Source: Notholithocarpus densiflorus
Lineage: Eukaryota; Streptophyta; Magnoliopsida; Fagales; Fagaceae
Direction of reading: 5' to 3'
Assembly (NCBI GenBank): GCA_030021035.2
Contig: JARYZH020000244.1
Coordinates: 372,001-436,000, forward strand
DNA length: 64,000 nt
Both the position numbers and the translations under genes were made by a program. Below the pieces are notes generated by a model. The model searched no databases, was not told the DNA's origin, and saw only the letters and a program-made list of their open reading frames with translations. Shown piece after piece: positions 34,801 through 45,990 of the stretch (positions are counted from its first letter, which is position 1; each line of letters opens with the position of its first letter).

Positions 34801-36048
34801 GAGAAAAGAGGAAGAGAATTAAAGGAGAAATGGCCGAGGAACCACCTGTGATCCCATGTACTGCGGAAGAATTGAATCATGTTCTGGATAAATGGATTGG
34901 AGACGGAATTGTTAGGTCATTCACTGTGTCCATTCCACCTATTGAGGAAGAAAGGAAGAATCCTTTGTTTTGCATGATTCATAACTATGTCAAGCACTCC
35001 ACCAAGGATTGTTGGACCCTTCGGAGGCTTTTTCACAAAAAAGTTTAGGGAGAGGACCCTGGAGCTCACCCAAAAGGAGCCCGAGGTGTAGAGGAACCCT
35101 TTACCCAACCATAAAGGGAAAGGAGTGGTGGCTGTAGTAATCCATGGAAGCTCGGCAGAAGTAGAGGAACCTGAAGGATCCTTTCACCCTAGCACAGTCA
35201 AGACCCTTCAGAAGAGCCCTAAGTTCAGATCATTATTCAATCAATTGGGATTTGGGCTAGAAGTAAGAAGGATGGCCATAGAATCCCTCATGAGTATAGC
35301 AGCTGATTCAGGGGTGGAATGTTTCACAGTAGAATCCCATGCCAACCGAGCTTACTTGGAGACAACCAATGCAATAACCTTCACGGATGAAGACATGGAA
35401 GTTGAACATCCAGACCATTGCAGACCCTTTTATCTGATGGCCACCATAAACGGTGTCCAAATCAGGAGAGCACTGATAGACATAGGGGCATCATTCAACC
35501 TCATAGCCCTAAGTACCTTAGAGGCTGTGGGCTTGATTGGTAGGAGGATCCTGGGGGCTCCTATGGAGATAATAGGATTTGGAGGAGTAGCAGAATCGAC
35601 TGAGGGATATGTGCAGCTGGCCTTAAAGGTGGGCCTAATAGTAGCCCTGACCATATTCCATTTGATTAACTCAGAAGTTTCTTACCATGTTCTGTTGGGA
35701 CGCCCCTGGCTCCATAAGCATCGCCTCATTCCCTCCATGTACCATCAATGTGTTAAAGGAAGATTGAATGGGAAGCCCATAAGAATCCCTGCCAATCCAA
35801 TCCCTTTCAGCCAAGAAGAAGTGAACTTTATAGAAACAATGTTTTATGAAGAATTGGAACTAGATGATGAGAGTCCCACACTAGGGACACTAGGAGCACT
35901 TGTCTTGGAAGAAGAAGAAAGAGGAGGTACCCACGACCTAAGGAACCTCTTGGACAGAAAAAGGCAAAAGAAGGAGACTAGCTCCTCAGGATCCTGGGAA
36001 TGTGTAGTGGTGCGGGAGCCCGGAGGAAGGCTAATATATCGTTTATAA
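34794..36048 (+). pseudogene. Tat gag C-terminus and aspartic protease region
   Basis: It has a short gag part ending in a C-x2-H...H-x4-C-like segment (FCMIHNYVKHSTKDCWTLRR), a one-base frameshift near 35,047 and an in-frame TAG at 35,089-35,091. From about 35,125 a 307-codon frame carries the retropepsin region. Its active-site loop reads ALIDIGASFNL, so the usual D-T/S-G is D-I-G. The flap-side LLGRPWLHKH is preserved. The frame ends YRL-TAA at 36,046, possibly the natural end of the gag-protease ORF. The gag capsid core is missing. Confidence 0.75.
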
Positions 36049-36072
36049 AGGTACGCGGGGCTTGAATGCATT

Positions 36073-37640
36073 ATGCAGGAGGGTCCCGAACTGCCAGATT
36101 GTATGATGGTTCAAGAAGAAATCCTAGAGGATCTAGACAAGGAAGCTCAAATCCAGTCTGAAGAGGAATTGGAAGAAGTAAACTTGGGGGCTGGTCTAGG
36201 ATCCCTGAAACCTGTCTTCATTAGCAGTCAGTTAACAACACAAGAAAAAGAACAATTAGTAGCATTACTCAGGAGGTATGTGGATGTATTCGCATGGACA
36301 TACAATGCGATGCCTGGCTTGGACCTAGGACTAGTAGTCCATTCTCTCAACATGAACCCAGGAGTTAAGCCAGTAGTTCAACCAGCCAAGGTCTTTCACA
36401 CTGACATAGAGGCTCAAATAACTCAGGAAGTCAAGAAGCTACTGGCAGCTGGGTTCATCAAGCCAATCCAGCATCCTAAATGGCTCTCCAACATAGTACC
36501 TATGAAGAAAAAGAATGGCCAAATCCGGTGTTGTGTGGATTTTCACAATCTGAACAAGGCATGTCCAAAAGATGAATTCCCCCTGCCTAATATTGATCTC
36601 CTTGTAGATTCAGCTGCGGGAAACTCTATGTTTTTATTTATAGATGGATATAGTGGGTATAACCAAATTCGCATGGCTGCTAGAGATGTAGATAAGACAG
36701 CATTCAGGACCCCGATCAGGAATTTCTATTACATTGTGATGCCCTTTGGCCTTAAGAATGCGGGAGCCATGTACCAACAAACCATGATAGCCATCTTCCA
36801 TGATATGATGCTTAGGGAAATGGACGATTATGTGGATGACATCGTGGTAAAGTCTAAGACTAGGGCAGGACACTTCTAGGTGCTTGAACAAGTTTTTGAA
36901 AGGTACAGGAAGTACAAACTACGCATGAACCCCATGAAGTGTGCCTTTGGAGTGTCTGCTGGAAAATTTCTTGGGTTCCTAATACATCGCAAAGGCATAA
37001 GTGTGGATCCAGCCAAGGCCACAACAATTGCAACAATGAGGAGGCCAAAAACGGTTAAAGCTCAAAAGTTTCCTGGGGAGGGTCTCTTACATCAGGAGGT
37101 TTGTGCCAGGACTGGCTTCGGTCACAAGTGAATTATCCAAATAGCTGAAAAAGAGGGTTGAGTTCACTTGGGGAACTGAACAGCAGAAAGCCTTTTAGAG
37201 GATCTAGCAGATTATGAACCATCTGCCTACCTTACAAGCACCAGTACGTGGGCGACCCTTGTTACTATATTTAGCATCAAATTCCCAAGCTATAGGAGCC
37301 CTGCTAGCATAGGAAGATGATGATGGGAATGAGCAACCCATTTATTATGTGAGCAGGACACTAAAAGATACAAAGACCAGGTACCCCAGGATAGAAAGGG
37401 CATGTCTGGTGGTTATGTATGGATCCCAAAGGCTAAAACGGTACTTCTCAGCCCACCAGATCCTCCTAGTGACCAAGTCTCATCCCATAAAAGCACTCCT
37501 TCACCAGCCTCTCCTAAAGGGAAGAATAGCACAGTGGCTGGTTTTGCTCTCTCAATATGACATCGGTCTGAGGACCCCCAAGGCTGTCAAAAGCCAAGCC
37601 ATAGCAAATCTGCTAGCCCAGTTCCTAGGGGAAGAAGAGT
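36073..37640 (+). pseudogene. Tat reverse transcriptase and first RNase H
   Basis: RT motifs are easy to see: RCCVDFHNLNKACPKDEFPL, FLFIDGYSGYNQI, MPFGLKNAGAMYQ and the catalytic YVDD at about 36,831. It is broken by TAG at 36,877, 37,142, 37,196, 37,205 and 37,310, by a frameshift near 37,070, and by TGA at about 37,640. The RNase H part (YYVSRTLKDTKTRYPRIE, then YFSAHQILLVTKSHPI) lies at 37,340-37,640. In a working element this polyprotein copies the RNA into DNA; here it cannot be made. Confidence 0.85.
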
Positions 37641-37669
37641 GATCACTAAGCAAGGAGATCCCCGGAGAG

Positions 37670-38100
37670 GTGGAAGTAGTAGAACTCTCAGGAAAAAAAT
37701 GGACCATGAGATTTGACGGGTCAGCAACGACAACTTCAAATGGCTTGGGAATTGTGTTAAGTTGCGAAGATGGGGATACCATGCCATTATCCTTCAAGCT
37801 TGAGTTTCTCTGTTCAAATAATGCTGCTAAGTACGAGGCATACCTTGACTGGACTGGACATAGCACTCAGCATAGGGGTAAAACATATGAAGGTTTTGGG
37901 AGACTCCAACCTCGTAGTCTCCCAAGTAAAGGGTGACTTTGCACTAAGAGAACAAAGTTTGGCAGCCTACAGAACTTGGGCACAGAAGTTGGAGCAAAAA
38001 ATTCCAAACCTTCAGTGTGGAATACACCCAAAGAAGCGAAAACAAGTTTGCTGATGCACTAGCCACCCTAGGATCCCAGATACCATTTAAAGGAAAAAGT
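37670..38100 (+). pseudogene. Second RNase H domain (aRNH) of the Tat element
   Basis: Starts WTMRFDGSATTTSNGLGIVL, continues with NNAAKYEAYL and, after a frameshift near 37,850, with GVKHMKVLGDSNLVVSQVKG. A further frameshift near 38,020 leads to ENKFADALATL. These are the D-G-S, E-A and D-S-N / A-D-A-L landmarks of an archaeal-type RNase H placed downstream of the ordinary one, which distinguishes Tat/Ogre elements from other Gypsy lineages. Confidence 0.8.
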
Positions 38101-39310
38101 ACTTTGATAAAGGTAAGCAAGCAGGAACATTCCATCATAGGGATCCTCAAAAGGATGTTCCTTGAAGAATCAAAACAGAAAGATTGGAGAGATGAGGTAA
38201 AAGGAAAGATAGGAAAGTTGGGGCATGAAGGAAGTATCAAGGAACTAAAAGATTACCCTTTGATAGAAGGAGAGTTGTACAGGAGGCTGCCCGGAGGGAT
38301 CCTGTCCAAATGTATCAATGAAAAAGAAGGGAAGCTGAGATTAGAAGAACTGTACAGCCAGGTTTGTGGGATTGCAGAAAAAATCAGCCTATACAAAAGG
38401 ATGCAGCGCATGGGGTATTACTGGCCAAATATGAACAAAGAGGCTACAATTGTACAGGAGGAATGTCAAAAGTGTCGACTTTCAATGGACAAAGAAGAAA
38501 GTTATGCCGTATTCGTGACAGAAGATTGGAGGACCCCATTTATGGAATACTTGGCTCAAGGGATCCTACCAACTGACAGGACACTGGCTCACTAGCTCAA
38601 GAAACTTGCCTTTAGATACTTCTTGCAAAATGGAATCTTGTTTAAAAAGGGGTACGGCGGGGATCCCCTAAGATGCCTGGGGCCTTGGGAGGCCAGAGAA
38701 GCAGTCAGAGAAGTCCACTCCGGTGATTGTAGAAGTTACCCAGGGAAAAGAAGGCTTTACAGGCAGTTGTTGTAGTTGGGGCACTATTGGCCTACAATGA
38801 AAAAGAACTCCAAGAAGCTGGTTAAAATGTGTCATGCATGCCAAGTACTTAGAGATGCAATACATACTCACCCAGATGTGCTGCAAGATATGACCACACC
38901 ATGGCCTTTCCATACTTGGGGGCTCGATCTTATAGGACCCATAAATCCCCATTCTAATGGCCATATATGGATCTTAGCAACCACCAAATATTTTACAAAA
39001 TGGGTAGAAGCCATCCCTTTGAAGAAGGCCACCGGAACAGCCGTGGCAAACTTCATCCGAGAACATATCATTACACGCTTTAGGATCCCAAGGAGACTGA
39101 TCAGTGACAATGGTACACCATTCATAAATAAGCATATGAGGGACCTGACCGAGGCGTATCACATCAAGCATGGGAGGTCCACACCATATTATCCACAAGG
39201 AAATGGCTAGGCCGAGGCTACCAAAAGGGTGATATTGAAAATCCTCAAGAAAATGAAACATGAGTATGGGGGAAAATGGAGTGCCCACCTGACAGATGTA
39301 CTCTGGGTGA
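38101..39310 (+). pseudogene. Tat integrase with two HHCC-like modules, 3' truncated
   Basis: A first zinc-binding-like module has GYYWPNMNKEATIVQEECQK with a C-x2-C pair. After a linker (EDWRTPFMEYLAQGIL) a second has HYWPTMKKNSKKLVKMCHAC. The catalytic core follows: Asp in WGLDLIGPI, Asp in ISDNGTPF, Glu just after STPYYPQGNG-TAG-AE. TAG codons at 38,593, 38,773 and 39,208 interrupt it. Homology stops after SAHLTDVLW near 39,310, where a 19-bp stretch seen at 39,229 (gtgatattgaaaatcctca) recurs with one change. The C-terminal domain is lost. Confidence 0.82.
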
Positions 39311-39889
39311 TACTGAAAATCCTCACTCTCTGTGTTTTGCCATGTTGTTTTTTGCAAAGAACTTTATGTAGTCATCTTTTTTTAGAATCCATGATAGAAG
39401 GACACTCTAAGATCCTTACTATCTTTTTGACAATTATCCTATGTTCCTTATCTTAGTAACTGTGATGGAATCTTTTCAAAAAAAAATGGAGCTTCAAGTA
39501 AGATGTATGATTGCATAATATTACATGGCTCAGCCCAAATGTGGCCAACTCTAGGAGAGGTACCTGGGTTAGCGCAAAAAAAAAAAAAAAAAAAAAAGGA
39601 AGAAGGATGAAATCTTAACGCATGACCTAGGACTCACACCACAATCAGTCCAAGTACATGGTCTGGGACTTCGAGCAAGAATGAGTGCCCCGGGGTACCC
39701 AGCCTAGTACTTCCCCTAAAATAGGTCCTCCTGGTTCATGACCTAGGACTTGGAAAAAAAAAAGAATAATACAGCATCCAATGTACCTAGCTTAGTACCT
39801 GCGCAGGAACACAACCACAAGGGTACCTATTCCAAGACCTACCACAAGAATTTGTAGGAGCCATGGTCCAAGACTCAATACAAAAAAAA

Positions 39890-39920
<31 letters not shown>

Positions 39921-40170
39921 AAACAGAAAGAAAAAAAAATGCATAAAGCACAGATCCATATATATCATAAAGAAAGCAGTCAGAAGTAGCTACTTTAAAA
40001 AAAAAAATTTAAACACCTCGAATTGTCTGAAAAAAACAAAACAATGGAGGAAATAAACTTATACACCCTGAGTTATTCAAAGAAAGAAAAAGAAAGAGGA
40101 ACTAAGGAATAAGGTCGGTCAGCAAAGAGCCTCCTGAGGAAATTGCAGGAACAGTTGATGAAGAAAGAAC
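39311..40170 (+). other. Spacer between pol and antisense gene of the Tat element
   Basis: Non-coding. It has a series of short, degenerate repeats around cctaggact / cctagtac / ggtaccc words (about 39,540-39,870), a long poly(A) at 39,578, a (GA)n tract at 39,896-39,920 and poly(A)-rich sequence up to 40,060. Confidence 0.6.
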
Positions 40171-40173
40171 TAG

Positions 40174-43100
40174 CTACTTCTTAACTTTCAGATCTTGCAA
40201 TGCCTTGTGAGCACGAGCCAGGGCCTCCTCAGCAGCAGCAATCTCAATGTCAAGGTCCTTAGAAACCTTCCTCTAGAACAGCATGTAAGCTAAGGACCAC
40301 AGGTAATCCAGCAAAAAAGACAAATTGAACTTGACTTCCATAAGATCCTGCACCACTCATCTCCACTCCAAAAGTCTCTCCTCGGAGAGGGAATCAGGAG
40401 AGGAGTCCCTCAGAGAAATCAGCACGGCGCACAAGAGCTCCATCAGGATGTTGCCCAAGAATACGATTCCCCTGAACCCACTGGTGAAGTCCCCATGGGC
40501 TTTGAGTAGCCCCTCCAAGAGTGGCAAGCCCTCAACAGGCACAGAGAAGTGCATGAAGCTACCAAAGGGAGGCCCAAAGCGATGGAAGTGGCTTGTAGGA
40601 AGACTGTTGAACTCTAGAGAATCAAAGTGGGCCAGAAAAGCAAGGAGCCTTGAGCTAGGATTTGAGATAGCCATCTCGGGGGCCTCCTTTATTGTTGTGT
40701 CTCCACCTTTAGGAGCTGGAGGACTTCCAACCCTTTGAATAGTCTGGGGAATCCCTGTCTGAGCTTCAACAACCTAGACAGTGGGAACAGGTTCCTTAGC
40801 TTCTTTAGTAACTGCAGGCTTAGGATCCTTAGCACCTGTGTCAGCACCTGTGAAAGCAAACAGAGTCAAAAAAAGGGGGAGAGAGAAAGGAAGGAGTAAA
40901 GATAGAAGGAAAAAAAAAAACCAGTACCATTCCCCTGTGGTAGAGCTTCCTTTTGAGCTTAGGCAGCCACTTCAACCATCAACGAAAGCTCCTCCTCCCG
41001 CCTTTCTGACCTTTCAGAAGACTCTGTGAAAGGGCATAAAGTACGTTGAAAGAAAGGTGAAGAAACCTTGGCAAAAGTGCTAAAGGAAGGGAGGGACACC
41101 GGGGGACTCGCCATAAAAGAAGTATAGAAAGAAAGAAAAAAAAAAGAACTGAAAAGGGGAGAAGAATAATGATGGCGGGTAGTACACACCTTCAGAAGCC
41201 TCTGACTCCAAGGAAGGAGCAGCTTCAAGGGCAGATTGGGCGCTGGTTTGACCTAAAAGAAACAAAGGGGAAAAGGAACAAGAACCTTTAGGAAGAAAGG
41301 ATAAGGGAAATAAGAATAGGTGCTAATAAAGAATGGATGAGGCTTACCTGCTCGAGTAGATAAGGACGCACCTCCTAAAGACTCCTTGCCCAACGCAAAC
41401 TTAGTAGTGGGCTCAAGTGTCACAGTTTTAGTTGGACTAGGGGTTTGCACGGGCTTAGGCTCTTAGGGGACAGGAGGCTGAAAAGTTTCAGGGTCTTAGA
41501 CGGCCAAGAAAGCAGAAGGTGAAATGGGCTAGGCATCCTTCACTACCTGCCTAGCTTCCTCAACTATGCCACCACTAGGGGGCTCCTTATCCACACTTAA
41601 GGCAGCAGCAGGCTGAGCTACCATAACTTCTTTCACTAAGGCACCACCAGCTGCAGGAGGAGGCACCTTGACCTGCAAAAGAAAAGAGGAGCAAGAAGGA
41701 GTATGTGGCAGACATAAAATAAATAAATAAATAAATATATGTACGCAGCACTAGAAAAGGGAAAGAAAGCAAACAATAAAAGGGCACAAGTGAAAGAGGG
41801 TCATACCACATCATCACCAGAGGATTGGCTTTTACCTCCATTGGGGTTTGATTTGCGCTTAGACTACAAAAAAAAAGGAGTGACCATTCATCAGTTAAAG
41901 AAAAGAGAAAAGTGAGACACAACAAGAACAGCAAGCCAAGATGGCCAGATGCAAAAAAAAGAAAGAGAGAAGAAGGAAAGAGGCCTTGCCCTTCTCTCTC
42001 TCTCTACAGATTCTTTAATAGTCTTTTGTCTACTACGGGTACGCCCAAAGGGTCTTAAGGGAGACGAGTGTGATGTCAAACCCCGAAGAACCATGGGCTG
42101 AGGAACTCACAGGAACCTGAAAGATAGAAGACTCTACCTTAGTTTTCACTCTGTTCTTTGGGATTAAAGGATGGCCAACTTCCTTTCCAACTGTAGAGGG
42201 GTCCACTCTCTTAAGCTCCTCAAAAATAACTAGCTGCTTGCGAGACTTAGTAGTTTTCCTCTTCTTAGTCTCAGGGCCAGCCTCAGTACCCTCAACGCTT
42301 TCCTCAATCTTAGCTCTTTTGACAACTTCCTATTTGATTTTCTTCTCCCTACCTTTGCCCACAGGAGTGGCAGCACCAATTACCTCTACCACCCCTCTCT
42401 TGATTGGCACACCAGAAGAAGCACCCACAATAAGGTCACACCCTGACTAAGCATCAGGAAAATCATTCGTATGACATACCCAACCACCCCTAGAGGCATG
42501 CCACTCCACAAATCCTGTTTTGCTACTTATGGCAGCAGACACAATGCCAGCAGTGGGGAGTGCCAAACGCTTGTTAAAGGTATGAGTAGAGAAAAGAGTA
42601 GGATCAAGAGTCCTCCCAATCTTACCGAAACCAACAAAATTTAAGAAGGACTTCTGAACTCTTCTCCAATAACCAGCAAAGCTACTGGAAGCAAAGACTC
42701 CTCGCTGGGAGTTTGGCACCACAAATTGAGGGCTCCTCCGTGACCAGTAAGAAAAAGCCTAGGACCTTAGAAACGGATCCAGGGAAGGGAGAGAAGGCAC
42801 TACCTCCTTGAATACCGGCGGGATGTCCTGATCAAAACCAAATTGTCTAAGTACCAAGTGTGCTGAATAGTGAGTGAACGTTGGACCACTTGATGAAGGT
42901 ACTGGAAGCCACGAGGGGCTGATGTAAGCTAAGTATGCCAAACTGCCCTCATCTCCCCGACGCAAATCAAAGGTATTCCTTGGGGAGTTAAGGAAAGAAG
43001 CCAACATAGAATCACAGGCGAACCCAGGACTGAACTCTCGGGGAGAATGCCAACTTAAATGCCTTGCTTGATCAAACAATTCCACCAAATTGAGGTTGCC

Positions 43101-44078
43101 CCCCTTCAAATTAGACCAGCGAAAAATGATAGGATGACTGTCAGTAGAATTGCCACACAGCCCTTTGATCACGTCTGGGTATCCCTGGAACTTATCCTTC
43201 ATATACTTTAAATTCCTACACTTAGCCAAAGTGACGGAAGACCAATCCCACATGAACCCCTGAAGGATAGCACAGTGGAAGGAAGAAGTGATAGTATAGC
43301 AGGAGTTGCCCTCAACCTCATCCCCATGAAGCAGATCCAATTGAGACTAAACATGGCCTAAGAACATGGGGGCTAAAGGATACTGAGCACCCCGGGCCAA
43401 CTTGATTGCCAGAGGAAAGAAAATAGACTTAATCCCGTATCTAGGGAACTCACTGAATAAAAACTTATTGAGCCAGAGTGTCAGGAACCTACCTTGCCTA
43501 ACTGCCTTGTTTTTCTCTCCAGAAAGGTTCAAGACCCACTTACCCATTTTGGCCGGTTTCCCCCCGGGAGAGGCCGTACGCCCGCCGAAGTGACTAAAAA
43601 GCTTGTCTTCAACCTCGAGATCCTCACTGAAAAGGCTGATATCAAAGGGATTCTCATCACCAAACACTGGGAGGAGAAAATTATTAACCACATTCTCCAA
43701 AGTGATGGTGAGCTTACCAACAAAAAAGAAGAAAGTGTGGAGAGAAGGACACCAGCGGCGCATTAAGTGTCTAAGGCCCTTGGCGTCCTTAAAAGCTTCA
43801 AGATTCTTGGAAATTGCTACTGATTTCAGGATCCCTGCGCGCCCCAAGCAACTGACAAATTTACCATCAGAAAGCTCTGTCTCCACCCAACTGGACTAAC
43901 TAGTAATCTTCCCCGGGACGAAGTCGAAAAAGATGGGAACCGCCTCGTGGGATCCTCGCCTAATCTGAAGGTCTAAAATTTCCCTCGGATCTGGAGCCTA
44001 GGTAGAACTAGCAAACCCAGACTGGCTAAAAAACACCCAGGTATAAGGGTGTGAGGGTCCCTTTTTGGACAGTGCCTA
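40174..44078 (-). pseudogene. Antisense plant mobile domain (PMD) gene inside the Tat element
   Basis: On the strand opposite to pol, one frame from about 44,078 to 42,330 reads as a plant mobile domain (aminotransferase-like, PF10536-type) protein: RRWCPSLHTFFFF, then KLTITLENVVNNFLLPVFGD near the N-terminus, and later WSNLKGGNLNLVELFDQA. It is broken by TAG at 44,076, 43,998, 43,896, 43,347, 42,759, 42,447 and 42,330. Downstream parts look spliced, with 3' splice sites such as the one ending TTTTGCAG near 41,675. The last exon (40,674-40,174) ends in a coiled coil (KVSKDLDIEIAAAEEALARA) and has TGA at 40,357 and TAG at 40,273. Antisense extra ORFs with PMDs are known in Tat-lineage elements; their role is unclear. 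This copy is dead. Confidence 0.78.
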
Positions 44079-45604
44079 GGCCCAAGCTGAAGCAAGGACC
44101 TTAGGCCTTGTTGTTGTAGTTTGAAGGGACTGGGCTTGGTTTATTGCAGCAAAATGGGCTGTTTTTCAAACCAAGTGGCGCACAGAGCAAGGATCCTACA
44201 ATACGTACATACTAGCAAGCAAGAATATAGGTATATGAATAGCAAGAAACAGTAAAGGAAGACAATGTAATAAAGAAACACACAAAATAATTGTTAAAGA
44301 TCCTCAAATTAGTATAAAATATTTCATTATTTTTCTTAATTGTGAATTACAATGTGCTCACTAAGATGTGTTACAAGGTCCAAATAAGCTCAAAAATTAC
44401 AGACTTAGATGCCTATCTAAGCCTTTAAGACTTGCAAAGTTTGAATCCGTCTGAATCCAAGTATATTCTATAGTGGATGTTCTGGGATACCGGGCGCTGT
44501 TTTTCTACTTTCTTTGAGTTTTAGACAATGTTTTCTCAATGATTCTGTTATGATTTCTTATTGCTGAATGTCCCTCCAATGTTGGCTGCTTCCCTTCTTT
44601 TATAGTGTCATTCTAGGGTTCGGGGTACCATTGATTCTCCCCCTTGGCTCCCTGGGTACCAGAGCCCCTGTTATGCCAGCCATTTTGATGGTTGGTTCTT
44701 TCCCTATTTCTCATAGTTTTCCTCTTTTGGTGTTGTTTCCCTAAAAGCCACTTGCTGACTTTCCATTTCGGGGTGTCCTTGGGGAGCTGACCTTCAATCT
44801 CTCTTCTTTCAAGGCTTCTTACCTTTTAGACTCAGCTTTTGGCTGTCCTTCCCTTTTTGTTATTTTTCCTAAGTGAGCTGAATCCATCCCTGCCAAGTTG
44901 AAGGTTTTCCCAGCTACTTCCCTTTATGGTTCTTCTTCCTGGGTTCCCCGAGGTACTAGCCTTTTGTTCACAAGTTGTTGCTTTCCAAGCCTTCTGGTTC
45001 TTTGCTACATCACTGGGTGCTTGAGAAGTACATATCTGCCCTTCGTTTCTTGTGTTTCGTGGCACCCATTTTGAGTTGTCTTAATCCCACTTCAACTGTG
45101 TTGCGCGTCCTGAGGATCCTGATCTTGGCGGGATGGGCCTTTTTCTTTCTTCCCTTTGTTTCATGGGCTCTAAGGCTTGTCCCTTCATGGATTTTAGGCT
45201 TCAAGTCTTTTGGGCTTGCCATGGGATTGGCCCATTGTGCTATTTCTCTAGGCCTTGGTGTTATGATTTTTTAGACCTCAACATTTAGCCCCCCGAGCTC
45301 GTGGGTTGCCTGCAGCCCACGCGTGAGTAATTTAGAATTTTAGTTTTTGTAGGACTTCCCTCTTCACTATTTTAATTATCCTCGGGGTTCCCCTTTACCT
45401 TCCTTCAAGATCCTAACTTTCCCATTGCTTTTGGGTATCCTGGTCTTCTTTGCATGTTGCGCTCCCTTCTTTTGTAACTCCTTTTTGCACGGGACGTGAC
45501 AGTTGAATTTTGGAGTGAAAACTTCCTCTACCCACTTTTTACGTTTCCCGTAACTCCCAGTAATAACTGCTAATAACTCTCTTCTTTGAAATTAAATTTT
45601 GGCA
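44050..45604 (+). mobile_element. LTR-like segment of the Tat element (boundaries uncertain)
   Basis: Non-coding, moderately GC-rich DNA between the antisense gene and a PBS-like site. It ends ...ttttggca; two bases later TGGCGCGTCTTTCC (45,607-45,620) could be a primer-binding site. The left boundary is a guess: TG dinucleotides near 44,050 or 44,260 are candidates but no clean polypurine tract was seen. It has a plus-strand TATAAAAT at 44,313 and a minus-strand TATAAAAG at 44,597-44,604. Only one such segment exists in the element, so LTR identity cannot be confirmed by a partner. Confidence 0.5.
44597..44604 (-). promoter_or_regulatory. Minus-strand TATA box upstream of the antisense gene
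   Basis: TATAAAAG on the minus strand, in a GC-richer context, about 520 bp before the start of the antisense PMD frame near 44,078. It could have driven the antisense gene. This is inference from position only. Confidence 0.4.
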
Positions 45605-45805
45605 ACTGGCGCGTCTTTCCATACATCGTCTTCTCCAACCGGTTTTGGTGCCATTATTGCAATCATTTCATATTTTTTCTTTTACTTCCCAGAGTCTTCC
45701 ATTCTCAAGCTTATCTCCTTCCTCTCGGTTAATTTGCTTCTTTGTTTTCCATTCCCAGGTTCTTTATTCTCTCAACTTTCCTATTTCTAGTGTACTTGCT
45801 GCTCT

Positions 45806-45940
45806 ATGGCTTCCTCTTCCTCTCGAAAAAGGAGGGAGCATACTCCTAGCCCCTTTGAGGGCGAGAGTTCTTCTGGTTCTGCACAAGGTGAGTCACAGGG
45901 GGTCATGGAGTGCCCGGCTCTCCCTTTCCTTTGGTGTCCC

Positions 45941-45990
<50 letters not shown>

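Larger units (their letters stand above)
34794..45941 (+). mobile_element. Tat-lineage Gypsy retrotransposon, rearranged, inserted in a CAA tract
   Basis: An ~11.1-kb Ty3/Gypsy insertion with both junctions inside (CAA)n. Order on the plus strand: gag C-terminus with a zinc-knuckle-like segment, protease, RT, RNase H, a second RNase H (typical of the Tat/Ogre lineage), integrase cut off near 39,310, spacer, antisense plant-mobile-domain gene, LTR-like segment, PBS-like site, short ATG leader. There is no LTR or gag N-terminus at the left, while a leader and start codon lie after the LTR at the right, so the element looks circularly permuted. Many stop codons and frameshifts make it non-autonomous. 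A target duplication cannot be recognised because both flanks are CAA repeats. Confidence 0.85.

Noticed and set aside
34110..34880. 256-codon minus-strand frame with a long poly-Leu run
   Set aside because: It is the antisense shadow of the zinc-finger gene; the Leu run is the complement of the (AAC)n tract.
42238..42450. Plus-strand frames across 40.3-43.9 kb
   Set aside because: Shadows of the antisense mobile-domain gene, whose minus-strand frame carries the recognisable motifs.
34794..45941. Assembly chimera joining two CAA tracts as the explanation of the split gene
   Set aside because: Not fully excluded, but both gene halves keep the same frame and complementary domains, so two unrelated loci joined by chance is less likely than an insertion. 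Spanning long reads would decide.
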